From positions 1 through 64,000 of IMG/VR virus record IMGVR_UViG_3300025809_000014: a stretch of DNA of 64,000 nucleotides, one strand, 5' to 3'. Position numbers and translations under genes: made by a program. The stretch comes from a virus. This document shows, piece after piece, positions 16,316 through 23,613 of this stretch; position 1 is the stretch's first letter; each line of letters opens with the position of its first letter. The notes beneath the pieces were generated by a model. That model saw only the letters and a list, made by a program, of their open reading frames with translations, ran no database searches and was not told where the DNA came from.

Positions 16316-16316
16316 C

Positions 16317-16345
16317 AAAAAAAGGCCTTAGATTTCTCCAAGGCC
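16317..16345 (-). terminator. Terminator of the ribonucleotide reductase operon
   Basis: GGCCTT (16324-16329) pairs with AAGGCC (16340-16345), and on the minus strand the hairpin is followed by a run of seven T. It closes transcription coming from the nrdA/nrdB genes before the recA promoter. Confidence 0.75.
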
Positions 16346-16476
16346 CCTTTCACAATTAAAAACAGAACAGAAATATTTAATTCAAATCTTGTACCCCCAC
16401 AGTTCAAAGTTATAAAATGTATTTCAAACTACCAAACTAAATTTGTTAGAAGCTTACATTTTTATAATTAACTTAG

Positions 16477-18105
16477 TTAGCCCTCACAACTTGCACACTC
16501 TAAAATATTACGTGCAAATGCTTGTGCAGAACTTTGACTGAACTGATAGTAAAGAGTTTTAACACCCTCATCATGAGCATAAAGATACAATTGATTTATA
16601 TCTTTAGCTGGTACACTAGGATCTATCATAAGGTTCAAGCTCTGTGACTGATCAATAAACTTTTGTCTTTGCGCAGCCTGCAGAACTATTTCCTTAGGAC
16701 TAATCTCTATAAATGATTTGAATACTCCCTTTGTAGGGAATTTTAAGTGTTGGACAGACCCATCTTTCTTTAAGATAGACTCCCAAGTTTCATCGTTATT
16801 AAGATCATACTTCTCAAGCTCAGCCTCTAAGAAAGGATTCTTATAAACTGTCTTACTCTTAGCGAGATCTTTAATAAAGTAGTTAGATTTTATTGGTTCA
16901 ATACCCATAGACACTGCACCGTGTATAAACGAACTAGATTTAGTTGGTGCTATAGCCATTAGTGTAGTGTTAGCATAACCTTCTCTAATTGATGTGTACC
17001 CTTTGGCATCATGTAGCCATTTAGATGCATTTTCTGTACGTTCTTTTAACGTCTTAAAAATCTGATGGTTAAGTTGTTTAGCTTCCAGTGATTCAAACTC
17101 TATAAGTTTAGACTGAAACAAGGAATGATATCCTAATACACCAACTCCAATAGCTCTATGTTCTTTTGCAAATCTATATGCTCTTCGCATACCAGGAAGA
17201 TGTTCTGCTTTCTGAACAAACTCATTCATTACAGCGTTCAGGAACAATACATAGGTTTCTACAGCATCTGTTTCTTTAATCTCATCCCAATGTAAAAGAT
17301 TTATAGATCCTAAGCAACAAACAAAACTATTAAAGCTGTCTGTTGGTAGTTGTATCTCACTACACAAGTTACTTGCTGTAACTTCATACCCAAGCTCCTT
17401 GTAAGGAGATGTCTCGTTGTTTGAATTATCTTTAAACATAATGTATGGAAACCCAAACTCATTACGTCTTTGTATAATCTTAGCCCATATCTTACGCTTT
17501 TCTTTACTACCAGCTTTCATACTCTTCAACCATGCATCACCAACTGTGACACCATATTGAAGATTCTGAATAGGGTTACCCTCTGTACCAATATCTAGAA
17601 ACTCTTCTATATCTGCATGCTCTACAGGTAAATACACTGCACATGCTCCACGTCTAGCTGCAGATTGTTTACACACATCTACAACTGTGTCATACATTCT
17701 AGCATAATGTATAGGGCCATCAGCTTCTCCTCCAGTACTAATTTTAGTACCTCTTGGTCTAATATTACCTAAATAAGCACTGGTTCCTCCACCATATTTA
17801 CTCATCATACCTATCTCACGGCCTGCATTTAATATACTATCTAGTGTGTCATCCACATTAGATCCATAGCAACTGATAGGTAAACCTTTTTGTTTACCAA
17901 AGTTAATCCATACAGGTGTTGATAGTGAATAGTATCCTTTTGCCATGTAGTCTTCAAACTTGCAGGCAAAGTCTTTAATAGCTAAATACTTTTCAGCAAT
18001 ATTAGCTATGTCTCTTACTCTTTGTTCAGGAGATTCATCTAAATACCCCCTGGACAAGAATGTTCTACTGTCTTCATTGAGCCAGTAATATCTTTTATAT
18101 TCCAT
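16477..18105 (-). CDS. nrdA: Class I ribonucleoside-diphosphate reductase, large subunit
   Basis: The 542-residue alpha subunit reduces ribonucleotides to deoxyribonucleotides. Redox Cys79 (PISCYG), the radical site Asn246-x-Cys248-x-Glu250 (SNLCSEI) and partner Cys263 in the CCLGSINL segment are present. TTLMAIAPT and the C-terminal CxxC (ECASCEG), which shuttles electrons, are also recognisable. It is shorter than E. coli NrdA and lacks an N-terminal ATP cone, so overall allosteric inhibition by dATP is probably absent, as expected for a phage enzyme. It follows nrdB with a one-base gap. Confidence 0.95.
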   Translation of the reverse strand: MEYKRYYWLNEDSRTFLSRGYLDESPEQRVRDIANIAEKYLAIKDFACKFEDYMAKGYYSLSTPVWINFGKQKGLPISCYGSNVDDTLDSILNAGREIGMMSKYGGGTSAYLGNIRPRGTKISTGGEADGPIHYARMYDTVVDVCKQSAARRGACAVYLPVEHADIEEFLDIGTEGNPIQNLQYGVTVGDAWLKSMKAGSKEKRKIWAKIIQRRNEFGFPYIMFKDNSNNETSPYKELGYEVTASNLCSEIQLPTDSFNSFVCCLGSINLLHWDEIKETDAVETYVLFLNAVMNEFVQKAEHLPGMRRAYRFAKEHRAIGVGVLGYHSLFQSKLIEFESLEAKQLNHQIFKTLKERTENASKWLHDAKGYTSIREGYANTTLMAIAPTKSSSFIHGAVSMGIEPIKSNYFIKDLAKSKTVYKNPFLEAELEKYDLNNDETWESILKKDGSVQHLKFPTKGVFKSFIEISPKEIVLQAAQRQKFIDQSQSLNLMIDPSVPAKDINQLYLYAHDEGVKTLYYQFSQSSAQAFARNILECASCEG

Positions 18106-18106
18106 A

Positions 18107-19087
18107 TTAAAATAAATCGTCTAAAGTTATACTCTTACTCTTTTTATTATAGTCTACACTCTTCTTATAAAAGAAGTCTCCCTCTTTAGTAGCAGTGATT
18201 TCTATATCAAACCATTTTGTTGATGCAATTAGTTCTTTATTTACATCAAACATTGGCTTCATTCCAATCTTATTCAAAGAATTATTGAATCGATTCATGA
18301 TGAAGTGTTGAATTGTTTCTTTTGGAAGAAAAGTAAGTTCTCCTTTCTCAAAGATCCAATCTAATATATCACACTCAGCGTTATATGCTTTTTTACATGC
18401 TGAATAAATTAAATCTTCAAACTCCTCATCAAACCATTCAGGGTTCTCTTTCTTAATAATGTTGATAATCTCAGCACCAAAGTTACCGTGTATCTCCTCT
18501 TCTTTACTTGTAGCTTCAACAACATTAGATATACCCTTGAGTACATTCCTCTCTTTGTTAAAACTCATCATGATTAAGAATTGACTAAACAAGCTTACAT
18601 GCTCTATAAATAAAGAAAATAATAATACAGACTTAGTATACATTTTGTCATCTCTAGAACGTGTACCATCTAAGTACTTCTTTAAGTACTTAAGTCTACC
18701 TTCTATTGCAGGCACCTCTATAACACTTTGAAACTCTTTCTCAAGGCCAAGTATTCTCAATAGTCTAGCATAAGCATCTTTGTGTCTTACTTCTGACTCA
18801 GCAAACGTCATTCCTACATCTCCAACTTCTGTAATAGGCATACGCTTATACATATCAGCCCAGAATGTTTTTACATTAACTTCTATTTGTGCAATAGCAA
18901 GCATAGTCTTCTTAATAACGTCACGCTCTTCTTCAGAGATGGTTACCTTAAAGTCTTGTATGTCTTCTGTAAAATTAAATTCTGTGTCAATCCAGTAGGA
19001 ATGCCTGATAGCATCTTTGTAGTCTAAAAGTTGTGGATACTCGTAAGGTAGAATATTTACCCTTTGTTTAAAAATGTTTTTGTTCAT
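18107..19087 (-). CDS. nrdB: Class I ribonucleotide reductase, small subunit
   Basis: The 326-residue beta subunit should house the metal/tyrosyl radical cofactor. Candidate ligands are Glu69 (AQIEV), Glu99 and His102 (ESEVRH), and later Glu residues in FIEH and EEEIH. Tyr106 lies four residues after His102, where the radical tyrosine is expected. The first ligand is Glu instead of the Asp of E. coli NrdB. The C-terminal tail SITLDDLF is the type that docks into NrdA. It is translated just before nrdA and its start overlaps the upstream stop region by four bases. Confidence 0.95.
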   Translation of the reverse strand: MNKNIFKQRVNILPYEYPQLLDYKDAIRHSYWIDTEFNFTEDIQDFKVTISEEERDVIKKTMLAIAQIEVNVKTFWADMYKRMPITEVGDVGMTFAESEVRHKDAYARLLRILGLEKEFQSVIEVPAIEGRLKYLKKYLDGTRSRDDKMYTKSVLLFSLFIEHVSLFSQFLIMMSFNKERNVLKGISNVVEATSKEEEIHGNFGAEIINIIKKENPEWFDEEFEDLIYSACKKAYNAECDILDWIFEKGELTFLPKETIQHFIMNRFNNSLNKIGMKPMFDVNKELIASTKWFDIEITATKEGDFFYKKSVDYNKKSKSITLDDLF

Positions 19088-19413
19088 AGTATTAATGGGT
19101 TACCGTGTTTATCTAAGTTTATTGATCTTAACCTTTCTTCAATCTCAAACTCAACTTTTAACATGAGTGATATCTTCTCTTCTAGCTCTGATTGAATTAC
19201 TCTACCTACATAAGGCATAATGTCTGGAAGATTAGTATCAACTCTAGGTATTCCACGAATTGTTGAGATTTCTTTATATTCAAATCCTTCTATTCTCAAG
19301 AAGTCAATGAATGCTGAGTTTAAGAATTGTACTACAGAGGGAACTTCTATTGTAAGCCCTTCTCCATTACAAATTAACTCATATGTTTGATTAAATTGTT
19401 TTACTGTTCTCAT
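19084..19413 (-). CDS. Hypothetical protein upstream of nrdB
   Basis: I start this 109-residue protein at the ATG at 19413 (MRTVKQ), since that ATG overlaps the TGA of the 54-residue gene upstream (ATGA); an earlier Met would start seven codons upstream. It is mixed alpha/beta with a helical C-terminal half (VIQSELEEKISLMLKVEFEIEERL). No domain was recognised. The end overlaps nrdB by four bases, so it is cotranslated with ribonucleotide reductase, which may hint at nucleotide metabolism. Confidence 0.6.
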   Translation of the reverse strand: MRTVKQFNQTYELICNGEGLTIEVPSVVQFLNSAFIDFLRIEGFEYKEISTIRGIPRVDTNLPDIMPYVGRVIQSELEEKISLMLKVEFEIEERLRSINLDKHGNPLIL

Positions 19414-19574
19414 AGTGTGGTTGTTTGATACCAATAGGGACTAGCAGTCCGTTCAGGTTGATAACCTGAAGGTCTTTTACTGTCTGAAAGGTGAGTGATC
19501 ATTAATTCAGCTTCTTCTGCTGAAATTTGATTGTCGGATAGCAAATCTACTATAATTTTTCCAATTGTTCTCAT
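19410..19574 (-). CDS. Small hypothetical protein, coupled on both sides
   Basis: This 54-residue frame has a helical N-terminal half (MRTIGKIIVDLLSDNQISAE) and a Tyr/Thr-rich tail ending SPYWYQTTTL. Its ATG overlaps the upstream TGA (ATGA) and its own TGA overlaps the downstream ATG (ATGA). This double coupling supports it being a real gene and fixes the starts on both sides. No function can be assigned. Confidence 0.6.
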   Translation of the reverse strand: MRTIGKIIVDLLSDNQISAEEAELMITHLSDSKRPSGYQPERTASPYWYQTTTL

Positions 19575-19984
19575 GATTTATCTTCTTTTTTTTGCTCTTC
19601 TATAACTTCTTCAACATCAGGTGTAATTAAAGCCTCAAGAATACTTACAGCTTTAGACATTGCATCTTTCTCTGCCTCTTTTCTTAAAGAGTATTTACCA
19701 GTTTGTTTTCCATCATTTATACGATAAGAAAACTTCTTTGTCTTCCAGTCATGTATTATGTTTACTACCACATCATTTTCATCAAACATATCTAAACTGG
19801 CTCTACCTCCCTCTTTAAATATTGTTATTATTTGATCATCTGTAATACCAGACTTAATCATAAACTCTTTAAAAGAGTCATCTTGTTCAAATTCATTTGC
19901 TGAAGCCATAAGCCTATCTAAAAACCACTCTTTTAATTTGTTTTTTGTTAAAGGGTTTTCATTCATTAATTTTTCTGCATCCAT
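19571..19984 (-). CDS. Hypothetical acidic protein
   Basis: The 137-residue acidic protein begins with a Leu/Lys-rich helix (MDAEKLMNENPLTKNKLKEW) and ends in a Glu/Lys-rich tail (EEVIEEQKKEDKS). The middle has a strand-like segment VVVNIIHDWKTKKFSYRIND. I recognise no domain. It lies in a run of tightly packed genes between the exonuclease and ribonucleotide reductase and is coupled to the next gene by ATGA. Confidence 0.6.
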   Translation of the reverse strand: MDAEKLMNENPLTKNKLKEWFLDRLMASANEFEQDDSFKEFMIKSGITDDQIITIFKEGGRASLDMFDENDVVVNIIHDWKTKKFSYRINDGKQTGKYSLRKEAEKDAMSKAVSILEALITPDVEEVIEEQKKEDKS

Positions 19985-19986
19985 AA

Positions 19987-20547
19987 TTATTTTTTTATTA
20001 GTTCAATACTTTTTTTCATCTTATTTATATCAAGAATCTCCTTACCTTCATCAAATCCTTCCCATACCTCAAGACTATCATCCCAATCTATACCAAGTTT
20101 ATTTTCCCAATACTTTATCATGTCATCTGTTTTATTAAACACTCTGTATTGAAGACTAATTTCATCTCTGTGTAAACCGTTCTTTTTAATCTTTATAACT
20201 TTTGGAAATAACTTTTGAAAGTTATCACTTGTCTCAGAATATCTACCTTGTTTGATTAAATCAAAGTCTGTCTCCCATTTCATATTAAGCTTGTATACTA
20301 ATACAACAAAACCACCTTCATAATCGTAATCCTCAACAATTTCTGTGGTACGCTCATATTCATTATCAAGAAACTCTCTAAATTTTGCCAAGTCAGTAGG
20401 TAAGAACAAGACATAAATAACATTATTGTATTTAAAGTCTCGTCCTACATCATCTAAGTAAGCATTTATAAATCCATTATCTTTTAATGAATTCTTTGGC
20501 ACCTTTAAAGAAGGTACCATAAATATACTAGTTATTGTGTTTTTCAT
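19987..20547 (-). CDS. Hypothetical protein
   Basis: The 186-residue protein has an N-terminal alpha/beta part with IYVLFLPTDLAKFREFLDNEYERT and VVLVYKLNMKW, and a Lys-rich helical C-terminus. The start overlaps the exonuclease gene by 20 bases. It resembles no family I can name. Its position beside the exonuclease points to DNA metabolism, but only by context. Confidence 0.6.
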   Translation of the reverse strand: MKNTITSIFMVPSLKVPKNSLKDNGFINAYLDDVGRDFKYNNVIYVLFLPTDLAKFREFLDNEYERTTEIVEDYDYEGGFVVLVYKLNMKWETDFDLIKQGRYSETSDNFQKLFPKVIKIKKNGLHRDEISLQYRVFNKTDDMIKYWENKLGIDWDDSLEVWEGFDEGKEILDINKMKKSIELIKK

Positions 20548-21376
20548 TAGCGTTTTTTAATTCTTTATGTGTATATAATTTTAATACACTATAATATAAC
20601 CTTGCTTGTTCTTTTGCTATTTTAGCATTACCACCACTTGATTTTAAGTAACCTTTAAATATAGCTTTAGTAAATTGATAGTCTGTCATACCTATGTGCA
20701 TATTATCTCTACACCAAGCTTTACCAACTCCATAAGCTCCAGGTATACCATCACCACTATCTCCTATTACAACTTGAGAAGCTATAGCTAGTCTACTTTC
20801 TTCTTTAGAAATCTTCTTAAACTCTCCTAATGTATCACCATAACTTCTATAATTATAAAATGGTACATCAGGACAATTATATAGTACATCTTTATCTATA
20901 GCTGCTACAACACAATTACCCTCGCTCAATACATAACTATCATATACATAGTCATCAGCCTCTGCTCCTTGAGAAGGTATACACTGTAATTCATCTAACA
21001 TATACTCTGCAATGATTGGAATTAGTGGATTCTTCTCTTTTCGATTTGATTTATAGTCAGGATAAAGTTTGTATCTAAAGTTACCACGACCTCCTATAAA
21101 TATAAAGGTTTCTTGTATATTGTAAAACTCTTCTATATTATTATGAATCTCTTCTAACTTAGTTCTAGTTCTATATTTAGCTTCTTCTATTCTTTCTTCT
21201 TCTGTTGGAAACTCCATCAGAGAGTCTTCAGGAAAGTGTGTAGCAAAATACATAATACTATCAGCATCTATTAGTAACACTCTTTGCGTATTGTCATATT
21301 TAAGAGGACAGTTCTTAACTTCTTTTACAACTATGTCAACTTCTTGAATAGTTTCTGATTTAACTCCTTTTATCAT
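20528..21376 (-). CDS. 5'-3' exonuclease (FEN/RNase H-like)
   Basis: The 282-residue protein has FEN-family acidic motifs: LLIDADS near 35-40, YPDYKSNRKEKNP near 105-117, AEADDYVYD near 138-146, AIDKD near 159-163, and a helix-hairpin-helix-like VVIGDSGDGIPGAYGVGKAW near the C-terminal third. Such enzymes remove 5' flaps and RNA primers, as T4 RNase H and T7 gp6 do. It is in the minus replication block and its start overlaps the DUF3310-like gene by four bases. Annotation is well supported by motif order. Confidence 0.88.
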   Translation of the reverse strand: MIKGVKSETIQEVDIVVKEVKNCPLKYDNTQRVLLIDADSIMYFATHFPEDSLMEFPTEEERIEEAKYRTRTKLEEIHNNIEEFYNIQETFIFIGGRGNFRYKLYPDYKSNRKEKNPLIPIIAEYMLDELQCIPSQGAEADDYVYDSYVLSEGNCVVAAIDKDVLYNCPDVPFYNYRSYGDTLGEFKKISKEESRLAIASQVVIGDSGDGIPGAYGVGKAWCRDNMHIGMTDYQFTKAIFKGYLKSSGGNAKIAKEQARLYYSVLKLYTHKELKNANEKHNN

Positions 21377-21612
21377 AACTTCCCTCTTGATTTAACGTAC
21401 TCAATTTCTCTCTGTAAATAATCTAAAGCTTTATGTAAATCCTTTAGCTCGTTCTCTTTCTTTCCTGCTCTAGCTATATATTTTAGAACATTACCCCTGT
21501 TAAACGAAAGAGAGTAATCATTACACACGTCTATAATATCATACTCTTTTCCATTTTCATAATGTTCAGGTGTTTTAAAATACTCAATAGTATTATTTAT
21601 AAAATGTTTCAT
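21373..21612 (-). CDS. DUF3310 family protein
   Basis: The 79-residue protein contains the recognisable pattern HYENGKEYDIIDVCNDY, then FNRGNVLKYIARAGKK and LHKALDYLQREIEY. This is the small all-helical DUF3310 domain, found alone or fused to nucleotide kinases such as T7 gp1.7. It overlaps the exonuclease start and the HNH stop by four bases each. A nucleotide-related role is suggested by homologues; it is too small to be a kinase by itself. Confidence 0.8.
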   Translation of the reverse strand: MKHFINNTIEYFKTPEHYENGKEYDIIDVCNDYSLSFNRGNVLKYIARAGKKENELKDLHKALDYLQREIEYVKSRGKL

Positions 21613-22010
21613 TTTTTAAATTGTTTTAATTGTTTTTCTAATTGTGTTTTTTGATCATGGCATGTTTTACAGAGCACTTGTAAGTTTTCCTGTTCACAAA
21701 ATAGAGTATCTACAAAGGCTGGAAGATCGTTTGAGCAATTTAAACTACCTGCAGGTTCAATGTGGTCAACGTTAACTTGATCACTTTTAAACCAACTCTT
21801 ACACTTATTGCAATGGTATTCCCACTTCTGTCTTTTGTTTTTTCCTTTGTAAGCTCTTCTTGCTAACTTCTTACATTCAGCAATTGGTTTCCACCATCTG
21901 CTTTTCTGTCTTAATGCACTTCTAATCATAGACCAAAACATTGATTCTGTCATTGTTCCAGCGTTTCTAGTACGAGCTACTCTTGGTTTTCTTATTGGTT
22001 TTTTTGCCAT
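21609..22010 (-). CDS. HNH endonuclease
   Basis: I start the protein at the ATG at 22010 (MAKKPIRKPR, 133 residues) because it follows an A/T-rich stretch and lies downstream of a candidate promoter; an upstream Met would sit inside the promoter. It has a basic N-terminus, a zinc ribbon (YHCNKCKSWF...CKTCHDQ) and the HNH core VDHIEPAGS...ENLQVLCKTCHDQKT. It cuts DNA with a divalent metal. Such HNH genes are common in Bacteroidota phages near replication genes. It is transcribed with DUF3310 and the exonuclease. Confidence 0.85.
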   Translation of the reverse strand: MAKKPIRKPRVARTRNAGTMTESMFWSMIRSALRQKSRWWKPIAECKKLARRAYKGKNKRQKWEYHCNKCKSWFKSDQVNVDHIEPAGSLNCSNDLPAFVDTLFCEQENLQVLCKTCHDQKTQLEKQLKQFKK

Positions 22011-22025
22011 AATTTTAAAATTAAA

Positions 22026-22060
22026 GGGATAACAAATATAATTCAAATAAATGTTATCCC
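22026..22060 (-). terminator. Terminator hairpin of the rII operon
   Basis: GGGATAAC (22026-22033) pairs with GTTATCCC (22053-22060). On the minus strand the hairpin follows the rIIB-like stop and runs into a T-rich tail (CCCTTTAATTTT). Its loop contains the next promoter's -7 element. Confidence 0.65.
22033..22040 (-). promoter_or_regulatory. Candidate -7 box (TATATTTG) within the terminator loop
   Basis: Read on the minus strand the bases give TATATTTG, 23 bases before the HNH start at 22010. There is no clear TTTG at the usual -33 distance. It is unusual in lying within the loop and inner stem of the rII terminator. Confidence 0.45.
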
Positions 22061-22068
22061 CTAATTTA

Positions 22069-23592
22069 TTAATCTACCATCCTAACTCTTGCAGTAATTT
22101 CAGCTTTCATCTCTTCAAGACTTCCAATGATATTACGTACATCTACAGAGGATATGTTTGGTAAGCTAAATTCATACTTATTAGATTCCTTAGCAAAACC
22201 TTCTTTCACTTTGGTTTGTAAGTCATCAAGCTCACGTACAGCATATACCTCATCTAACTGAAGAGTGTCAAACTGATTATCATGAAGAATAGTAGTAGCC
22301 TCTTCTCTTGGTACAGTCATAATTGGAAGATACTCATAGCATCTACCTTTGTGTGCACCAATACCAACAACCTTCATAGGGTTGATAAGAACAAGAACAG
22401 ATTGATCACCACATCCTACATAATGTATCTGGTCAGAAGTAAAATGTAAACCAGCTGCAGCACAATCTTGTGTTGACCAGTTACACTCTTCTTGTGGCAT
22501 ATTAACCACCTTACCAATACGTATGTCAAATGTTTTAGTCCAATCATCTGTAAAGCGATTCTCATGTCTGTTAGGAAGGTCTAAGTATAGATCTGTAAGC
22601 TTACCTATCTCTTTTCCGTGATCTATCTTATGTGTAACGGTATATTCATACTCTTCTACCTCACCTGTACCATCACATGTTTCACAGTGTATCCAATCTC
22701 CTTCATTCCATTCATCTTCATCATCATAGTAATCACCTTCATCATAGTAACCACCCTCACCACCACAATCTGGACAAACTGTACTAGTAACAATCTCTTC
22801 CTTATACAGTTTATCTGTATGTACAATCTTGTAATCACCATCTTGTAAGAATATAGTATAGTCATCTGGACTCTTTTTCCATACAGCTTTCACCTTGTTA
22901 TATGTATTAGATATAAAGTGTACAAGCTCTGGAGATCCATGCAATGTAACAACATTACGTAGCGCTACAAAGAACCCTTGCTTAGTAATACGAAAGCTAT
23001 TCTCTTTTAAGAATCTGTATAACTCATGTGCCACTTCAGCTCTTGGATTAAGAGCACACCACATAAAGAAACGTTTAAGAGATTGATACTCTGCATGCTC
23101 ACTAAGAGGCATGTTAAGTGATTTAGCATCTGATACAGCCTCAATAAGTTCTTCAACTAATAGCTGTGGTAAAGACCTAGATATACCTTTAAAGTACACT
23201 GAGTCTCCATCAAGTACAAATTCACCACTCTCTTCTAGAATAACAAGGCCCTTTCTAAGAGCCTTTAGTCTTCTTTCTGATCTATCTCTTTCTGCAATTT
23301 CAGAAACTACATTAGAATCACTAACGATTGTATAAAGATCTCCAATAGTAACAGCTGACTCTGCACTATGATAATCATCTTCAGTAGCATTTACTTTAGA
23401 TATTATAGAATCATCATGTAGTACAATAGTAAGCACATCGTTTACCAGTTTTATAGTTTTGTACGGATTTTCTTGAGGAGAACTATCGTTGTCTACCTCT
23501 TCAACTAGCTTATCAAGTTTCTTCTCGATAACTTTTTCAATTGAGTGGTCCACTTTATTTTTGAACCACTCTAAACTTAGAAATTTACTCAT
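22069..23592 (-). CDS. rIIB: rIIB-like protein with DnaJ-type zinc motif
   Basis: The 507-residue protein is much longer than T4 rIIB (about 312). The region around Cys370-Leu382 (CNWSTQDCAAAGLHFTS) and the following VLVLINPMKVVGIG match the C-x-x-GLH hallmark of rIIB proteins. An insert carries Cys273, Cys276, Cys303 and Cys306 in CPDCGGEG and CETCDGTG, like a DnaJ zinc-binding pair. rIIA and rIIB affect membrane integrity, lysis timing and exclusion by lambda Rex in T4. The gene directly follows the GHKL ATPase (rIIA-like) gene, supporting the pairing. Confidence 0.75.
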   Translation of the reverse strand: MSKFLSLEWFKNKVDHSIEKVIEKKLDKLVEEVDNDSSPQENPYKTIKLVNDVLTIVLHDDSIISKVNATEDDYHSAESAVTIGDLYTIVSDSNVVSEIAERDRSERRLKALRKGLVILEESGEFVLDGDSVYFKGISRSLPQLLVEELIEAVSDAKSLNMPLSEHAEYQSLKRFFMWCALNPRAEVAHELYRFLKENSFRITKQGFFVALRNVVTLHGSPELVHFISNTYNKVKAVWKKSPDDYTIFLQDGDYKIVHTDKLYKEEIVTSTVCPDCGGEGGYYDEGDYYDDEDEWNEGDWIHCETCDGTGEVEEYEYTVTHKIDHGKEIGKLTDLYLDLPNRHENRFTDDWTKTFDIRIGKVVNMPQEECNWSTQDCAAAGLHFTSDQIHYVGCGDQSVLVLINPMKVVGIGAHKGRCYEYLPIMTVPREEATTILHDNQFDTLQLDEVYAVRELDDLQTKVKEGFAKESNKYEFSLPNISSVDVRNIIGSLEEMKAEITARVRMVD

Positions 23593-23613
23593 TTTTAATT
23601 GTTTTTAATTGTT

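Noticed and set aside
22656-22865. Alternative minus and plus frames inside the rIIB-like gene
   Set aside because: They overlap conserved motifs of the real gene and have no independent support.
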